Source: an uncultured Ruminococcus sp.
GTDB lineage: Bacteria; Bacillota; Clostridia; Oscillospirales; CAG-272
Reading direction: 5' to 3'
Assembly: GCA_900551005.1 (NCBI GenBank)
Contig: URUL01000020.1
Location: 1 to 24,699, forward strand
DNA: 24,699 nt
Part shown: piece after piece, positions 14,228 through 20,928 of the stretch
How the letters are laid out: each line of letters begins with the position of its first letter
Numbering within the stretch: position 1 is the stretch's first letter
Notes under the pieces: generated by a model
Told to the model about the DNA's origin: nothing
Databases searched by the model: none
The model's input: the letters and a program-made list of their open reading frames with translations, nothing else
Translations under genes and position numbers: made by a program

Positions 14228-15289
14228 TCATTTGATCTGATTTGCGATGAAATAGAGTCTCTTCATATCGTCGAGAACCTTCTTGCAGCGAGCCTCTGCC
14301 CATGCTCTGTCCTCGGGAGAAAGCGCCGCTATCTCCTCTGCAGAGAGCTTGCCCTTGAACATACTGTCGACCATGAGTGCACGTGTGATATCGAAATCGC
14401 AGATCTTATCGTCTACCTTGCAGACTACGATATCGGACTTTCCTTCGAAGAGCTTCTCTACAGCATAGACACCCATCTCGGAAGCCGTAAGTCTGTCAAG
14501 CAGAGTGGGCGAGCCGCCGCGCTGAACGTGAGCGGGACGTGCAAACTTTGTTTCTATGCCCGTGCGCTCCTGAATCGTCTTGGCGAGCTTTTCTGCATAA
14601 CCCGGAAGACCTTCGGAAACGATCACGATAAAGCTTCTCTTTCCGTTTTTCTTCTGCTCGATGATATCATTTATCGCCTTTTCCTCATCAAAAGGAATCT
14701 CGGCTATGGCAACGGCGGAAGCACCGCAGGCGATACCCGTGCGCAGAGCGATATGTCCCGCCCATCTGCCCATGACCTCCACGACGTCGCAGCGGGCATG
14801 AGATTCGCACGTATCGCGGAGCTTGTCCACGAGGTCAACGACCGTATTCATAGCCGTATCGAAGCCTATTGTGTAGTCGGTAGACGTAATATCATTATCA
14901 ATCGTTCCGGGAATACCGATGGTCGGTATGCCGAGGAGTGAGAGCTTTGTGGCACCGCGGAAGGTGCCGTCGCCGCCGATGGCAATGATACCGTCGATGT
15001 GCTTTTCGTGGCAAAGTTCAACAGCCTTTTTGCGATAATCCTCCTCAAGAAATTCGAGGCAGCGTGCGGAATATAGTATGGTTCCGCTCTTTGAAATGAT
15101 ATTGGAAAGCTCACTCGGGTTTGAGAAAAGCTTCATATTGTCATGAATGAGTCCCGCATAGCCTTCATATATGCCGTAAACCTCAACTCCGTGAGAGAGC
15201 GCTGTTCTTGCGACGGCACGAACAGCCGCATTCATACCGGGAGCATCACCGCCTGATGTAAGAATACCTATACGTCTGAATTTGTTCAT
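14228..15289 (-). CDS. pfkA: ATP-dependent 6-phosphofructokinase
   Basis: Phosphorylates fructose 6-phosphate to fructose 1,6-bisphosphate, the committed step of glycolysis. The 353-aa protein has the ATP-site TSGGDAPGMNAAVRAV (11-26), GGDGT (105-109) and the catalytic loop PGTIDND (127-133). Gly after GGD and the PGTIDND form (not GGDD and PKTIDND) point to ATP rather than pyrophosphate as donor. EVMGRWAGHIA and HVQRGGSPTLLDR are the substrate-binding segments. The protein is about 30 residues longer than the classical 320-aa enzyme, with the extra length at the C-terminus. The ribosome binding site AGAGGTGG lies just before the ATG. It is the last gene of a three-gene operon. Confidence 0.96.
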   Translation of the reverse strand: MNKFRRIGILTSGGDAPGMNAAVRAVARTALSHGVEVYGIYEGYAGLIHDNMKLFSNPSELSNIISKSGTILYSARCLEFLEEDYRKKAVELCHEKHIDGIIAIGGDGTFRGATKLSLLGIPTIGIPGTIDNDITSTDYTIGFDTAMNTVVDLVDKLRDTCESHARCDVVEVMGRWAGHIALRTGIACGASAVAIAEIPFDEEKAINDIIEQKKNGKRSFIVIVSEGLPGYAEKLAKTIQERTGIETKFARPAHVQRGGSPTLLDRLTASEMGVYAVEKLFEGKSDIVVCKVDDKICDFDITRALMVDSMFKGKLSAEEIAALSPEDRAWAEARCKKVLDDMKRLYFIANQIK

Positions 15290-15317
15290 AATCCACCTCT
15301 GATTTTCTTAAACTTTT

Positions 15318-16022
15318 TTATGAATTTTTGCCGCCTGCGATGAAGTTTATCGCGCGCGGAACACTGTCCTTGGAATTTTTCCATGGTTCGGCATCATAGC
15401 GATAATCAAATTTCTTGCAGAACCATGAAACATCGCCGCCGATCTCGGCTATATAAGCCTTTTCTATTTTCGAAACCGTTTTATAGAACTCGGGGAAATC
15501 CTTTTTTGAGAGATGATCTCTTCCGAATTGCAAGAATTTGCGGTAATGCGGCAGACAGAAGAATTTCTGGCTTTTTACCTTGTCGCGGAATTCCTCTTCC
15601 TTTTCCCAGAGCCATATTGCCGTGCTGAACATTTTATCGATCTTGTCATTTATCCTATGGCAAACATAGCAATCATCCTCCAGTGCCTGTAGCTTGGCAC
15701 TCTCGCGTTCGCCTTTCCCATCGAGCAAGCCGCCGCCCGTGAGATATTCCTTTTCGATATGGGCAAGATGGCTCTCGAGTATGAGCGCCAGTCCCAGCCT
15801 GTTCCCCGCCGCATACATCATATCATAGTGACGGCGACAGAAGCCGCGTTTGTTCGTCTCGATGCGGATATCCGGTTCCATCATGGAAGCACCGAGTATC
15901 AGCTCGAGCTCGTTTTTCTCCAGCATATCGAATATCAGGCAAAAAGGACAGTCATATTTCTCTCCGGCAAGAGCATTGCGGAAGCCATCGTTTACGGGTA
16001 TGGTATAGATCTGTTCAGCCAT
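15318..16022 (-). CDS. Cysteine-rich conserved protein, DUF6062-like
   Basis: A 234-aa protein of unknown function that I recall as the DUF6062 family of Clostridia. It has no signal peptide or membrane helix. It carries two matched pairs of possible metal-binding motifs: C25-P-F-C28 with C62-R-R-H65, and C118-Y-V-C121 with C156-L-P-H159. Each half runs CxxC, a helical stretch, then CxxH, so the protein looks like an internal duplication of a zinc- or iron-binding fold. It lies between an EEP-family gene (28-base gap) and pfkA (28-base gap), apparently in one operon. AAGGTG is the ribosome binding site. Confidence 0.7.
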   Translation of the reverse strand: MAEQIYTIPVNDGFRNALAGEKYDCPFCLIFDMLEKNELELILGASMMEPDIRIETNKRGFCRRHYDMMYAAGNRLGLALILESHLAHIEKEYLTGGGLLDGKGERESAKLQALEDDCYVCHRINDKIDKMFSTAIWLWEKEEEFRDKVKSQKFFCLPHYRKFLQFGRDHLSKKDFPEFYKTVSKIEKAYIAEIGGDVSWFCKKFDYRYDAEPWKNSKDSVPRAINFIAGGKNS

Positions 16023-16050
16023 ATTTTTTCACCTTATTTACGTGTATTTT

Positions 16051-16821
16051 TCAGAATGTGAGCACAGTGCTGTAAGGTTTGTGGTCAGATGCATGAGCAT
16101 CATCATAGACCTGCTGCTCACTCGCGGTGAACTCGGATGTGGTCATGATATAGTCTATGTGCTGCTTGCGGCACGGGAGATAGGTGCCGTCCTTCTGCTT
16201 TTCAACGATCTTTTCATGTGAAGGGAATGTAAACGTTCCTGCGGGAAGTCCGTCACCCGTATTGAGCAGAACGCTTCTCAGCGCCTCGATCTCGGGACTG
16301 CCGGGCTGTGCATTGAAATCACCCATGAGAATAACGGGATTCTTCGATGCCTTGATGAAGCTGAGCAGCAGTTTTACGGAATTTTCGCGCTCTGCTTTTG
16401 CAAGACCGAAATGTGTGGCATAGACATCGATATATCTTCCGCCGACATCTATTGTCGCGCGGAGAATACAGCGCGTCTCATAGTAAACAGGCTCGCTCCT
16501 ATCGACGGGATCGGGCACGGGAATCGTAATGGCGGAAACGATCGGAAAACGGGAGATAAAACCATTTCCGTAAAGACCGGGCGCCCATGCTATGGCAGGA
16601 GCAAATACGCTGTAGTAACCGAGCTTATCGCCGATATACTTTGCCATCTTTATATTTTTTGAACGCGGCAGCTCGTAATCCACCTCATTGAGACCGCATA
16701 TATCGGGCGCGATACTGCGGATAACATCAATGCAGGCATCGGGATTGTGGTTTTTTCCCCACGGCTCAATGTTGTAGTCTCTGCCGCCGGCGATATTGTA
16801 AGTCATTACCTTGAGTTTCAT
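16051..16821 (-). CDS. Endonuclease/exonuclease/phosphatase (EEP) family hydrolase
   Basis: Metal-dependent phosphodiesterase or phosphatase of the DNase I-like fold (256 aa), probably cytoplasmic. Motifs in order: MTYNIAGG (6-13), LNEVD with N45-E46 for metal, YATHFGL, MGDFNAQPGSPE, and the terminal SDHKPY. All catalytic signatures are present. The substrate may be a nucleic acid, sugar phosphate or phospholipid; the sequence does not decide. Start: the ATG at 16821 is 8 bases after GGAGG; longer in-frame starts at 16836 and 16851 precede that site. It is the first gene of the operon leading to pfkA. Confidence 0.88.
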   Translation of the reverse strand: MKLKVMTYNIAGGRDYNIEPWGKNHNPDACIDVIRSIAPDICGLNEVDYELPRSKNIKMAKYIGDKLGYYSVFAPAIAWAPGLYGNGFISRFPIVSAITIPVPDPVDRSEPVYYETRCILRATIDVGGRYIDVYATHFGLAKAERENSVKLLLSFIKASKNPVILMGDFNAQPGSPEIEALRSVLLNTGDGLPAGTFTFPSHEKIVEKQKDGTYLPCRKQHIDYIMTTSEFTASEQQVYDDAHASDHKPYSTVLTF

Positions 16822-16862
16822 GATAAAAACCTCCATGGATTTATTTTTCATATTACTTTGAT

Positions 16863-16891
16863 ATTATAATACAAAATACAAATAAAATCAA
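16863..16891 (-). promoter_or_regulatory. Sigma-A promoter of the EEP-DUF6062-pfkA operon
   Basis: Minus strand TTGATT (16891-16886), 17 bases, TATAAT (16868-16863), about 40 bases before the ATG. Confidence 0.75.
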
Positions 16892-16967
16892 TAGTTTTTT
16901 CGAGCAGTTACGACTCAAAAACGGAAAACTTTGCAATATATTTTCAAATCAACTGCGAAAAGAAAAA

Positions 16968-16988
16968 ATCCGACACACGGTGCCGGAT
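16968..16988 (-). terminator. Terminator after the spoIIP homologue
   Basis: On the minus strand ATCCGGCAC-CGT-GTGTCGGAT forms a 9-bp stem with one G-U pair and a 3-base loop, followed by TTTTTCTTTT. It lies 9 bases past the stop at 16998. Confidence 0.85.
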
Positions 16989-16997
16989 CTTCTTATT

Positions 16998-17954
16998 CTA
17001 TTTGATCGCCTCAGCAAAAGCGTATGCAAAAAGCTGTGCCGTATTTTTCGCTTCCGCAAAGGAATTGCCGAGCGAGCCTATGCGCAGTGTCAGCGTGCAG
17101 CGCGGCAGATGCTGATTGAGCCGCGCCTGACTGATCAGCGTGGACATCATGAGCGTAGGATATTTGCCGCTCATCATGTCAAATACCGCATCCGCCTGCA
17201 TCAGTCTCGTCCGCCACCCGGGATGTGCGCCCCCGCCTGCATCCGTGCCCACAGCAAGGCGCATCTGCGCATATTCTACCCCATCTATATTCACGGCGGG
17301 GCGAAGCAGCTCTCCCGCCGAGCTGCAAAGCGCCTCACGAGATATATCTATTATATAGCGCACGTCTGTGTGCTCCGCAAGATATTCGCTTATCTTTTTA
17401 TATGCGTTTTCATAGCTGTAATCTCCCTCGGGACAAACATTGAGAAAAGCCGCATTTATCCCGTGCTTTTTCATTTCTTCTGCCATAAAAGCGGCAAGCT
17501 CCGCGGTATTTTTCCCACCGTAGGAAACGCCGCTTCCGCTCTCTGCATAGCCCTCATAGCCGCGTGTGGCAACGAAAAGGACGCTTCCGTTTCCTATTTT
17601 CCCGAGGGAAGCCGTAAAGCCGCTGTCGGTGTCATAGCCGCTTTTGTTTTCGTATCTTTCACCCTGTGCCGCGGCTGACAGGTCAACCGATTTCGTCTTT
17701 TCATCATCTGATGTCGTACTCCACTGTGAAAAAGAAGATGCTGTCGTCTGTGTGGTACTCTCTTCCGTTTTTTCCGTATGCCCGCGGAAAATAAAGGCAA
17801 GAAAACCTGTACTCGGCTTATGAAAATAAATATAGCAAAGCCCTGCAATGCAGACCACGGTAAGTATCAGGAATATAAATCTTCCCACACCGCTTTTTCT
17901 TCTGCTCTTCTGCTTTATGTAAGGAGCCGAAAGCTCCTTCGGTTCATAATCCAT
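16998..17954 (-). CDS. spoIIP: SpoIIP homologue lacking catalytic residues
   Basis: SpoIIP is a membrane-anchored cell-wall amidase/endopeptidase needed with SpoIID and SpoIIM for engulfment. This 318-aa protein has one N-terminal helix (about 25-43), a Ser/Thr-rich linker to about 120 and a SpoIIP-like domain. Known SpoIIPs carry HTH...E in the first motif, D-[IV]-HRD in the second and EVG near the end. Here the matching segments are VATRGYEGYA (A129 and R131 replace both His), DISREA (S205 replaces His) and LRIGSLGN (R291 replaces Glu). Flanking landmarks persist: GTDAGGGAHPGW (H244 kept) and ARLNQHL. The gene follows gpr by 71 bases, the usual neighbour. It is probably a pseudoenzyme; the frame is intact with a good GGAGGG ribosome binding site. 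Confidence 0.85.
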   Translation of the reverse strand: MDYEPKELSAPYIKQKSRRKSGVGRFIFLILTVVCIAGLCYIYFHKPSTGFLAFIFRGHTEKTEESTTQTTASSFSQWSTTSDDEKTKSVDLSAAAQGERYENKSGYDTDSGFTASLGKIGNGSVLFVATRGYEGYAESGSGVSYGGKNTAELAAFMAEEMKKHGINAAFLNVCPEGDYSYENAYKKISEYLAEHTDVRYIIDISREALCSSAGELLRPAVNIDGVEYAQMRLAVGTDAGGGAHPGWRTRLMQADAVFDMMSGKYPTLMMSTLISQARLNQHLPRCTLTLRIGSLGNSFAEAKNTAQLFAYAFAEAIK

Positions 17955-17987
17955 TATTCTCCCTCCGAAAAACCGTTCCTTGATAAT

Positions 17988-18016
17988 ATATATGGGATGA
18001 AGTCATGTATTATTCA
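17988..18016 (-). promoter_or_regulatory. Candidate sporulation-sigma promoter before the spoIIP homologue
   Basis: In the gpr-spoIIP gap the minus strand has TGAATA (18016-18011), 16 bases, then CATATAT (17994-17988). This resembles sigma-F/sigma-G sites (GMATR ... CATNMTA), but the spacer is one or two bases short and the -10 imperfect. No sigma-A-like site is visible in the gap. Confidence 0.35.
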
Positions 18017-18025
18017 TTTTTACCG

Positions 18026-18943
18026 TCACATAAGCTCTATTTCCTCGGCGGAGATTCCCTCCTGGAAGGCGGTATTTATCGCATAGAAGAGCACGCGCGC
18101 CAGTATCTCCATGCTTCTGTCTATATTCCTCGGCGATACGAAAAGCCCCGCAAGCTTTTTTTCGGCGTTCTCCTTTTCGTCACTTTCAGCCTTTTCTCCG
18201 AGTGCATCGAGAACGAGCGTCCGCCCCTCGATAACGGTCGGCACGCCTATGCCGATCACGGGGATCCCCATGCTCGCCTCATCGAGCTTTGAACGGAAAT
18301 TGCCTATACCCGCTCCGGGAGAGATGCCTGCCGTGCAAAGCTGTACCGTTCTGCAAAGGCGTGAGGCATCGCGTGCGCAAAGCGCGTCTATCGCTATTAT
18401 CATATCCGGGCAGAGCTTTCTTGCCGCCGCTTCTATGAGATCGGATGTTTCCATTCCCGTCTGCGCGCAAACACCGGGCACAAAAACCGACGTATCGAAA
18501 AAGCCGATATCGTCGAAAAGCGCTTTATTTGCCGTTTTTATATGATGCGTGGCAAGGACTCCGTCAGCCGCAAGCGGACCGAGCGAATCCGCCGTTATGC
18601 TTCTGCTCCCCAGTCCGCAGACGAGTACGCTTTTCGCCTCCGGCTTTACGAAAAAGCAAAGCTCATGCAAGCTTTCCGAGAGCGCCTTGTACAGCGTGCC
18701 GAAAGCTTCGGCATCCATATTCTCGGGCTCGGAAAACATGAATGTCACATATTTTCCCTTCTCCTTCCCGATAGCCGAGGCGCCGGCATCGTTTACTATC
18801 TCTATGGTGCTTTTCGTCAGAGTCTGCGTTATCTCCTCCTCGCTGTAGATCACTCCGTCAAGCTCGGCGCGGTGCTCTTCGGCATATTCCCGCATGGCAT
18901 GGTCACGCATCTCGGCGGCAAGGTCTGTTCTGAAATCAGGCAT
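18026..18943 (-). CDS. gpr: GPR endopeptidase (spore protease)
   Basis: Atypical aspartic protease, made as a zymogen, that degrades small acid-soluble spore proteins at germination. The 305-aa product is shorter than the Bacillus protein (about 370 aa). Conserved elements: the propeptide region MPDFRTDLAAE with RTDLA, GLGSRSITADSLGPLAADG with D119, GVCAQTGMET, and AIDALCAR with D186; the two Asp correspond to the catalytic pair of Bacillus GPR. SPGAGIGN follows. It marks the organism as a spore former. The ATG at 18943 is 7 bases after GGAGGG, but that site is paired in a 15-bp hairpin (18945-18990), suggesting translational control. Confidence 0.93.
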   Translation of the reverse strand: MPDFRTDLAAEMRDHAMREYAEEHRAELDGVIYSEEEITQTLTKSTIEIVNDAGASAIGKEKGKYVTFMFSEPENMDAEAFGTLYKALSESLHELCFFVKPEAKSVLVCGLGSRSITADSLGPLAADGVLATHHIKTANKALFDDIGFFDTSVFVPGVCAQTGMETSDLIEAAARKLCPDMIIAIDALCARDASRLCRTVQLCTAGISPGAGIGNFRSKLDEASMGIPVIGIGVPTVIEGRTLVLDALGEKAESDEKENAEKKLAGLFVSPRNIDRSMEILARVLFYAINTAFQEGISAEEIELM

Positions 18944-18944
18944 A

Positions 18945-18990
18945 AAAAATCCCTCCTTTTTTTGCTATTCTGCACAAAGGAGGGATTTTT
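18945..18990 (-). terminator. Hairpin that serves as terminator of the DUF624-like gene and masks the gpr ribosome binding site
   Basis: AAAAATCCCTCCTTT (18945-18959) is perfectly complementary to AAAGGAGGGATTTTT (18976-18990) with a 16-base loop. On the minus strand the upstream arm carries the anti-Shine-Dalgarno CCCTCC and the downstream arm carries GGAGGG, the gpr ribosome binding site, then TTTTTT and the ATG. Position and T-run fit a terminator 47 bases beyond the DUF624-like stop; the GC core is short (6 bp). Confidence 0.75.
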
Positions 18991-19036
18991 ATTCCGATTT
19001 GTTCTTTTATTCCGTTTTGCTTCGTTGATTTTCCGA

Positions 19037-20056
19037 TTATGCTTCTGAAGAAGCTTCATCCGCGGTATCACCGTCTGCTTCCTCATCAGCTTCTTCGCCA
19101 TCATCGGGATCGCGCATCGTGCCGTTCGGATAATACGGATCTATCATATATTTCTTGATTTTCGGATATGCCACGTATGTCGCTATGAAAGAAACCGTGG
19201 AGAAGAAGAACATCATGAGTATAATGACCATCGCCGGCATGAATACGGCAGAGAGCGCAAACGTGATGAGTCCGAAAGCAACTATGGCGATCAGTGCAAG
19301 GAAATTCTTGCCCATCGCAAGTATGGCGAGTATAAAAGAGTTTTTCAAAAGCTGACGAAGATTTACCTTGAATGTCACAAGGATATTGTAAATATAGAAC
19401 CTGATAAACATATACACGCATATCATCGCAAGCGAGCAGAAGAAAAGTATGCTGTACGTTTGATAATTCATCAGATAGAATGATACGGCATAGACGGAGG
19501 CACCCATCATAAGCATATCGAATATGCCTACGATGATCGACTGGCGCAGATTGGTCTTTATCGTCTGGAAAAAGTCCTGGAAAAGGAATATAGGCTCGCA
19601 TTTGACGAGTTGCTTTATAAGATAGGCGCAGCCCGCATTTACGGGGCCGAAGGTGAACAAAGCCAGCGCCGATATGGAAAACAGAACGATGCTTGCCGCA
19701 TTTCCATAGTAATAAGTGATCCCGACGCCGCCGAAAAGTCCGAATAGCGCACCTGCCGCCTCCGTCTCACCCGCATGGAAAAGTCCGTATGCGATCGGAT
19801 AGAAAACGCTCGTCGGCGTATTTGCCTTGGCGGCAAAATATCCGCTTATGCCCAGCAAGAAGAAAAGAATCGGAAAGTTTCCGAATATATAGAGAAAATT
19901 CACATATACAAGCTTCGAAAACTTTCGTGCATACAGCTTAAAAAAGTTTATGAAATTGTATTCTGTTATCACGTCTTCTTTTTTTACACCCTTGCCGTCC
20001 TTGGCATAGTTTCTGAAAAATATCGACGTTTTTTTCTTTTTATTATTTTCTTCCAC
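19037..20056 (-). CDS. DUF624 (YesL)-like integral membrane protein
   Basis: A 339-aa polytopic membrane protein with about six hydrophobic segments starting near residue 45. It matches the DUF624/YesL pattern: LFTFGPVNAGCAYLIKQLVK, then EPIFLFQDFFQTIKTNLRQS, corresponding to the family's GP-x-x-AG and D-F/W-x2-F/I-K-x-N segments. The function of the family is unknown, though members often neighbour carbohydrate transporters. The N-terminus is very lysine-rich (MEENNKKKKTSIFF) and the C-terminal 25 residues are strongly acidic. The start is GTG at 20056, with GGGGAG 9 bases upstream. It is transcribed toward gpr, separated from it by the terminator/RBS hairpin. Confidence 0.75.
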   Translation of the reverse strand: MEENNKKKKTSIFFRNYAKDGKGVKKEDVITEYNFINFFKLYARKFSKLVYVNFLYIFGNFPILFFLLGISGYFAAKANTPTSVFYPIAYGLFHAGETEAAGALFGLFGGVGITYYYGNAASIVLFSISALALFTFGPVNAGCAYLIKQLVKCEPIFLFQDFFQTIKTNLRQSIIVGIFDMLMMGASVYAVSFYLMNYQTYSILFFCSLAMICVYMFIRFYIYNILVTFKVNLRQLLKNSFILAILAMGKNFLALIAIVAFGLITFALSAVFMPAMVIILMMFFFSTVSFIATYVAYPKIKKYMIDPYYPNGTMRDPDDGEEADEEADGDTADEASSEA

Positions 20057-20093
20057 GCCTTTTTACTCCCCGAAATAAAACTGTATTTTTTAT

Positions 20094-20121
20094 ATTTTAC
20101 CATAAAATACGCATAAAACAA
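20094..20121 (-). promoter_or_regulatory. Possible promoter of the DUF624-like gene
   Basis: Minus strand TTGTTT (20121-20116), 16 bases, TAAAAT (20099-20094), about 38 bases before the GTG start. Moderate match only. Confidence 0.45.
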
Positions 20122-20160
20122 TATGTGCAACGCAAAAATATGTAAATTTTTATAAAAAGC

Positions 20161-20192
20161 TGTGCGGTGCAGACAAAAGCCGACACCGCACA
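20161..20192 (-). terminator. Terminator of the pot-LiaF operon
   Basis: TGTGCGGTG (20161-20169) pairs perfectly with CACCGCACA (20184-20192). On the minus strand the stem is followed by GCTTTTTATAAAAA. It lies 16 bases after the LiaF-like stop. Confidence 0.85.
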
Positions 20193-20208
20193 AAGCTATC
20201 CGGTAAAA

Positions 20209-20913
20209 TCAGTATATCTCGACGCTGCCGAAGGAAGCGCCGGCGTTGATCACCACACTGTGCTCTCCACGCCTGTCTGCCGCGCCGTTTTTCACATTGC
20301 CGAAAGCGACATCGGTCTTTGTCACACTGACCGATACATCGGCAGGTGTGCGCACGATAGCTCTTCCGAAGGTTGCGTTTACATTGATCACCGCGCCCTC
20401 GGATATGGCAGCCCCTCGCAGATCGATACAAAGCTCACCAAAGGTGACGGAGAAATTACCGCCCTCGAAATTCTGCCCGTCATAGTTCAGATTTTTCGAA
20501 CCGAACGACAGCCTCTCATAGCCTACACCGCTGTATATCTTGGCACTATCACCGCTGCTCACCGAGAATTTCGGCTTGCGTATAACGGCAGAAATGATGA
20601 TGCGCAGGGCGATATAGATGATCAAGACGGCGAAGAAAAGCTTCCACGTGATATACTTGCCGATGCCCTCAAAACGGTATTTGACAAAAATCACGGCGCC
20701 GATGAGAAAGAGAAAAATATCTCCCTCCGTGAATCCGTGCGAACAGATACCCGCCACGGCACAGATCATGATGAGAACGCTCCACCAGCCCTTGAAAAAT
20801 ATATTGAGATCCCAGATTCCGAGAGCGTTTCCGGCAAATATTACTCCTATGACCAGAAGAATCAAGCCAAAAAGTATTTTTGTTGTTGAACTGCGATTAA
20901 AGCCGTTTTTCAT
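20209..20913 (-). CDS. LiaF-like membrane protein
   Basis: A 234-aa protein with four predicted helices in residues 11-112 (the LiaI/LiaF-type transmembrane region, starting ILFGLILLVIGVIFAGNALG) and a C-terminal beta-rich domain from about 120 with repeated FG-containing strands (SFGSKNLNYDG, VTFGELCIDL, ATFGRAIV, VAFGNVKN, ASFGSVEIY). This is the architecture of LiaF-type regulators of cell-envelope stress two-component systems. No LiaS/LiaR pair is visible here. The ATG is 15 bases after the potD stop with a GAGGAGATGA ribosome binding site, so it appears to be the last gene of the polyamine transport operon. Confidence 0.82.
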   Translation of the reverse strand: MKNGFNRSSTTKILFGLILLVIGVIFAGNALGIWDLNIFFKGWWSVLIMICAVAGICSHGFTEGDIFLFLIGAVIFVKYRFEGIGKYITWKLFFAVLIIYIALRIIISAVIRKPKFSVSSGDSAKIYSGVGYERLSFGSKNLNYDGQNFEGGNFSVTFGELCIDLRGAAISEGAVINVNATFGRAIVRTPADVSVSVTKTDVAFGNVKNGAADRRGEHSVVINAGASFGSVEIY

Positions 20914-20928
20914 AAAAAAATCATCTCC

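Noticed and set aside
18955..19030. Direct repeat CGGAATAAAA ahead of gpr as an operator
   Set aside because: Only two short copies in A-rich DNA, not symmetric and with no link to a known regulator; chance is sufficient.
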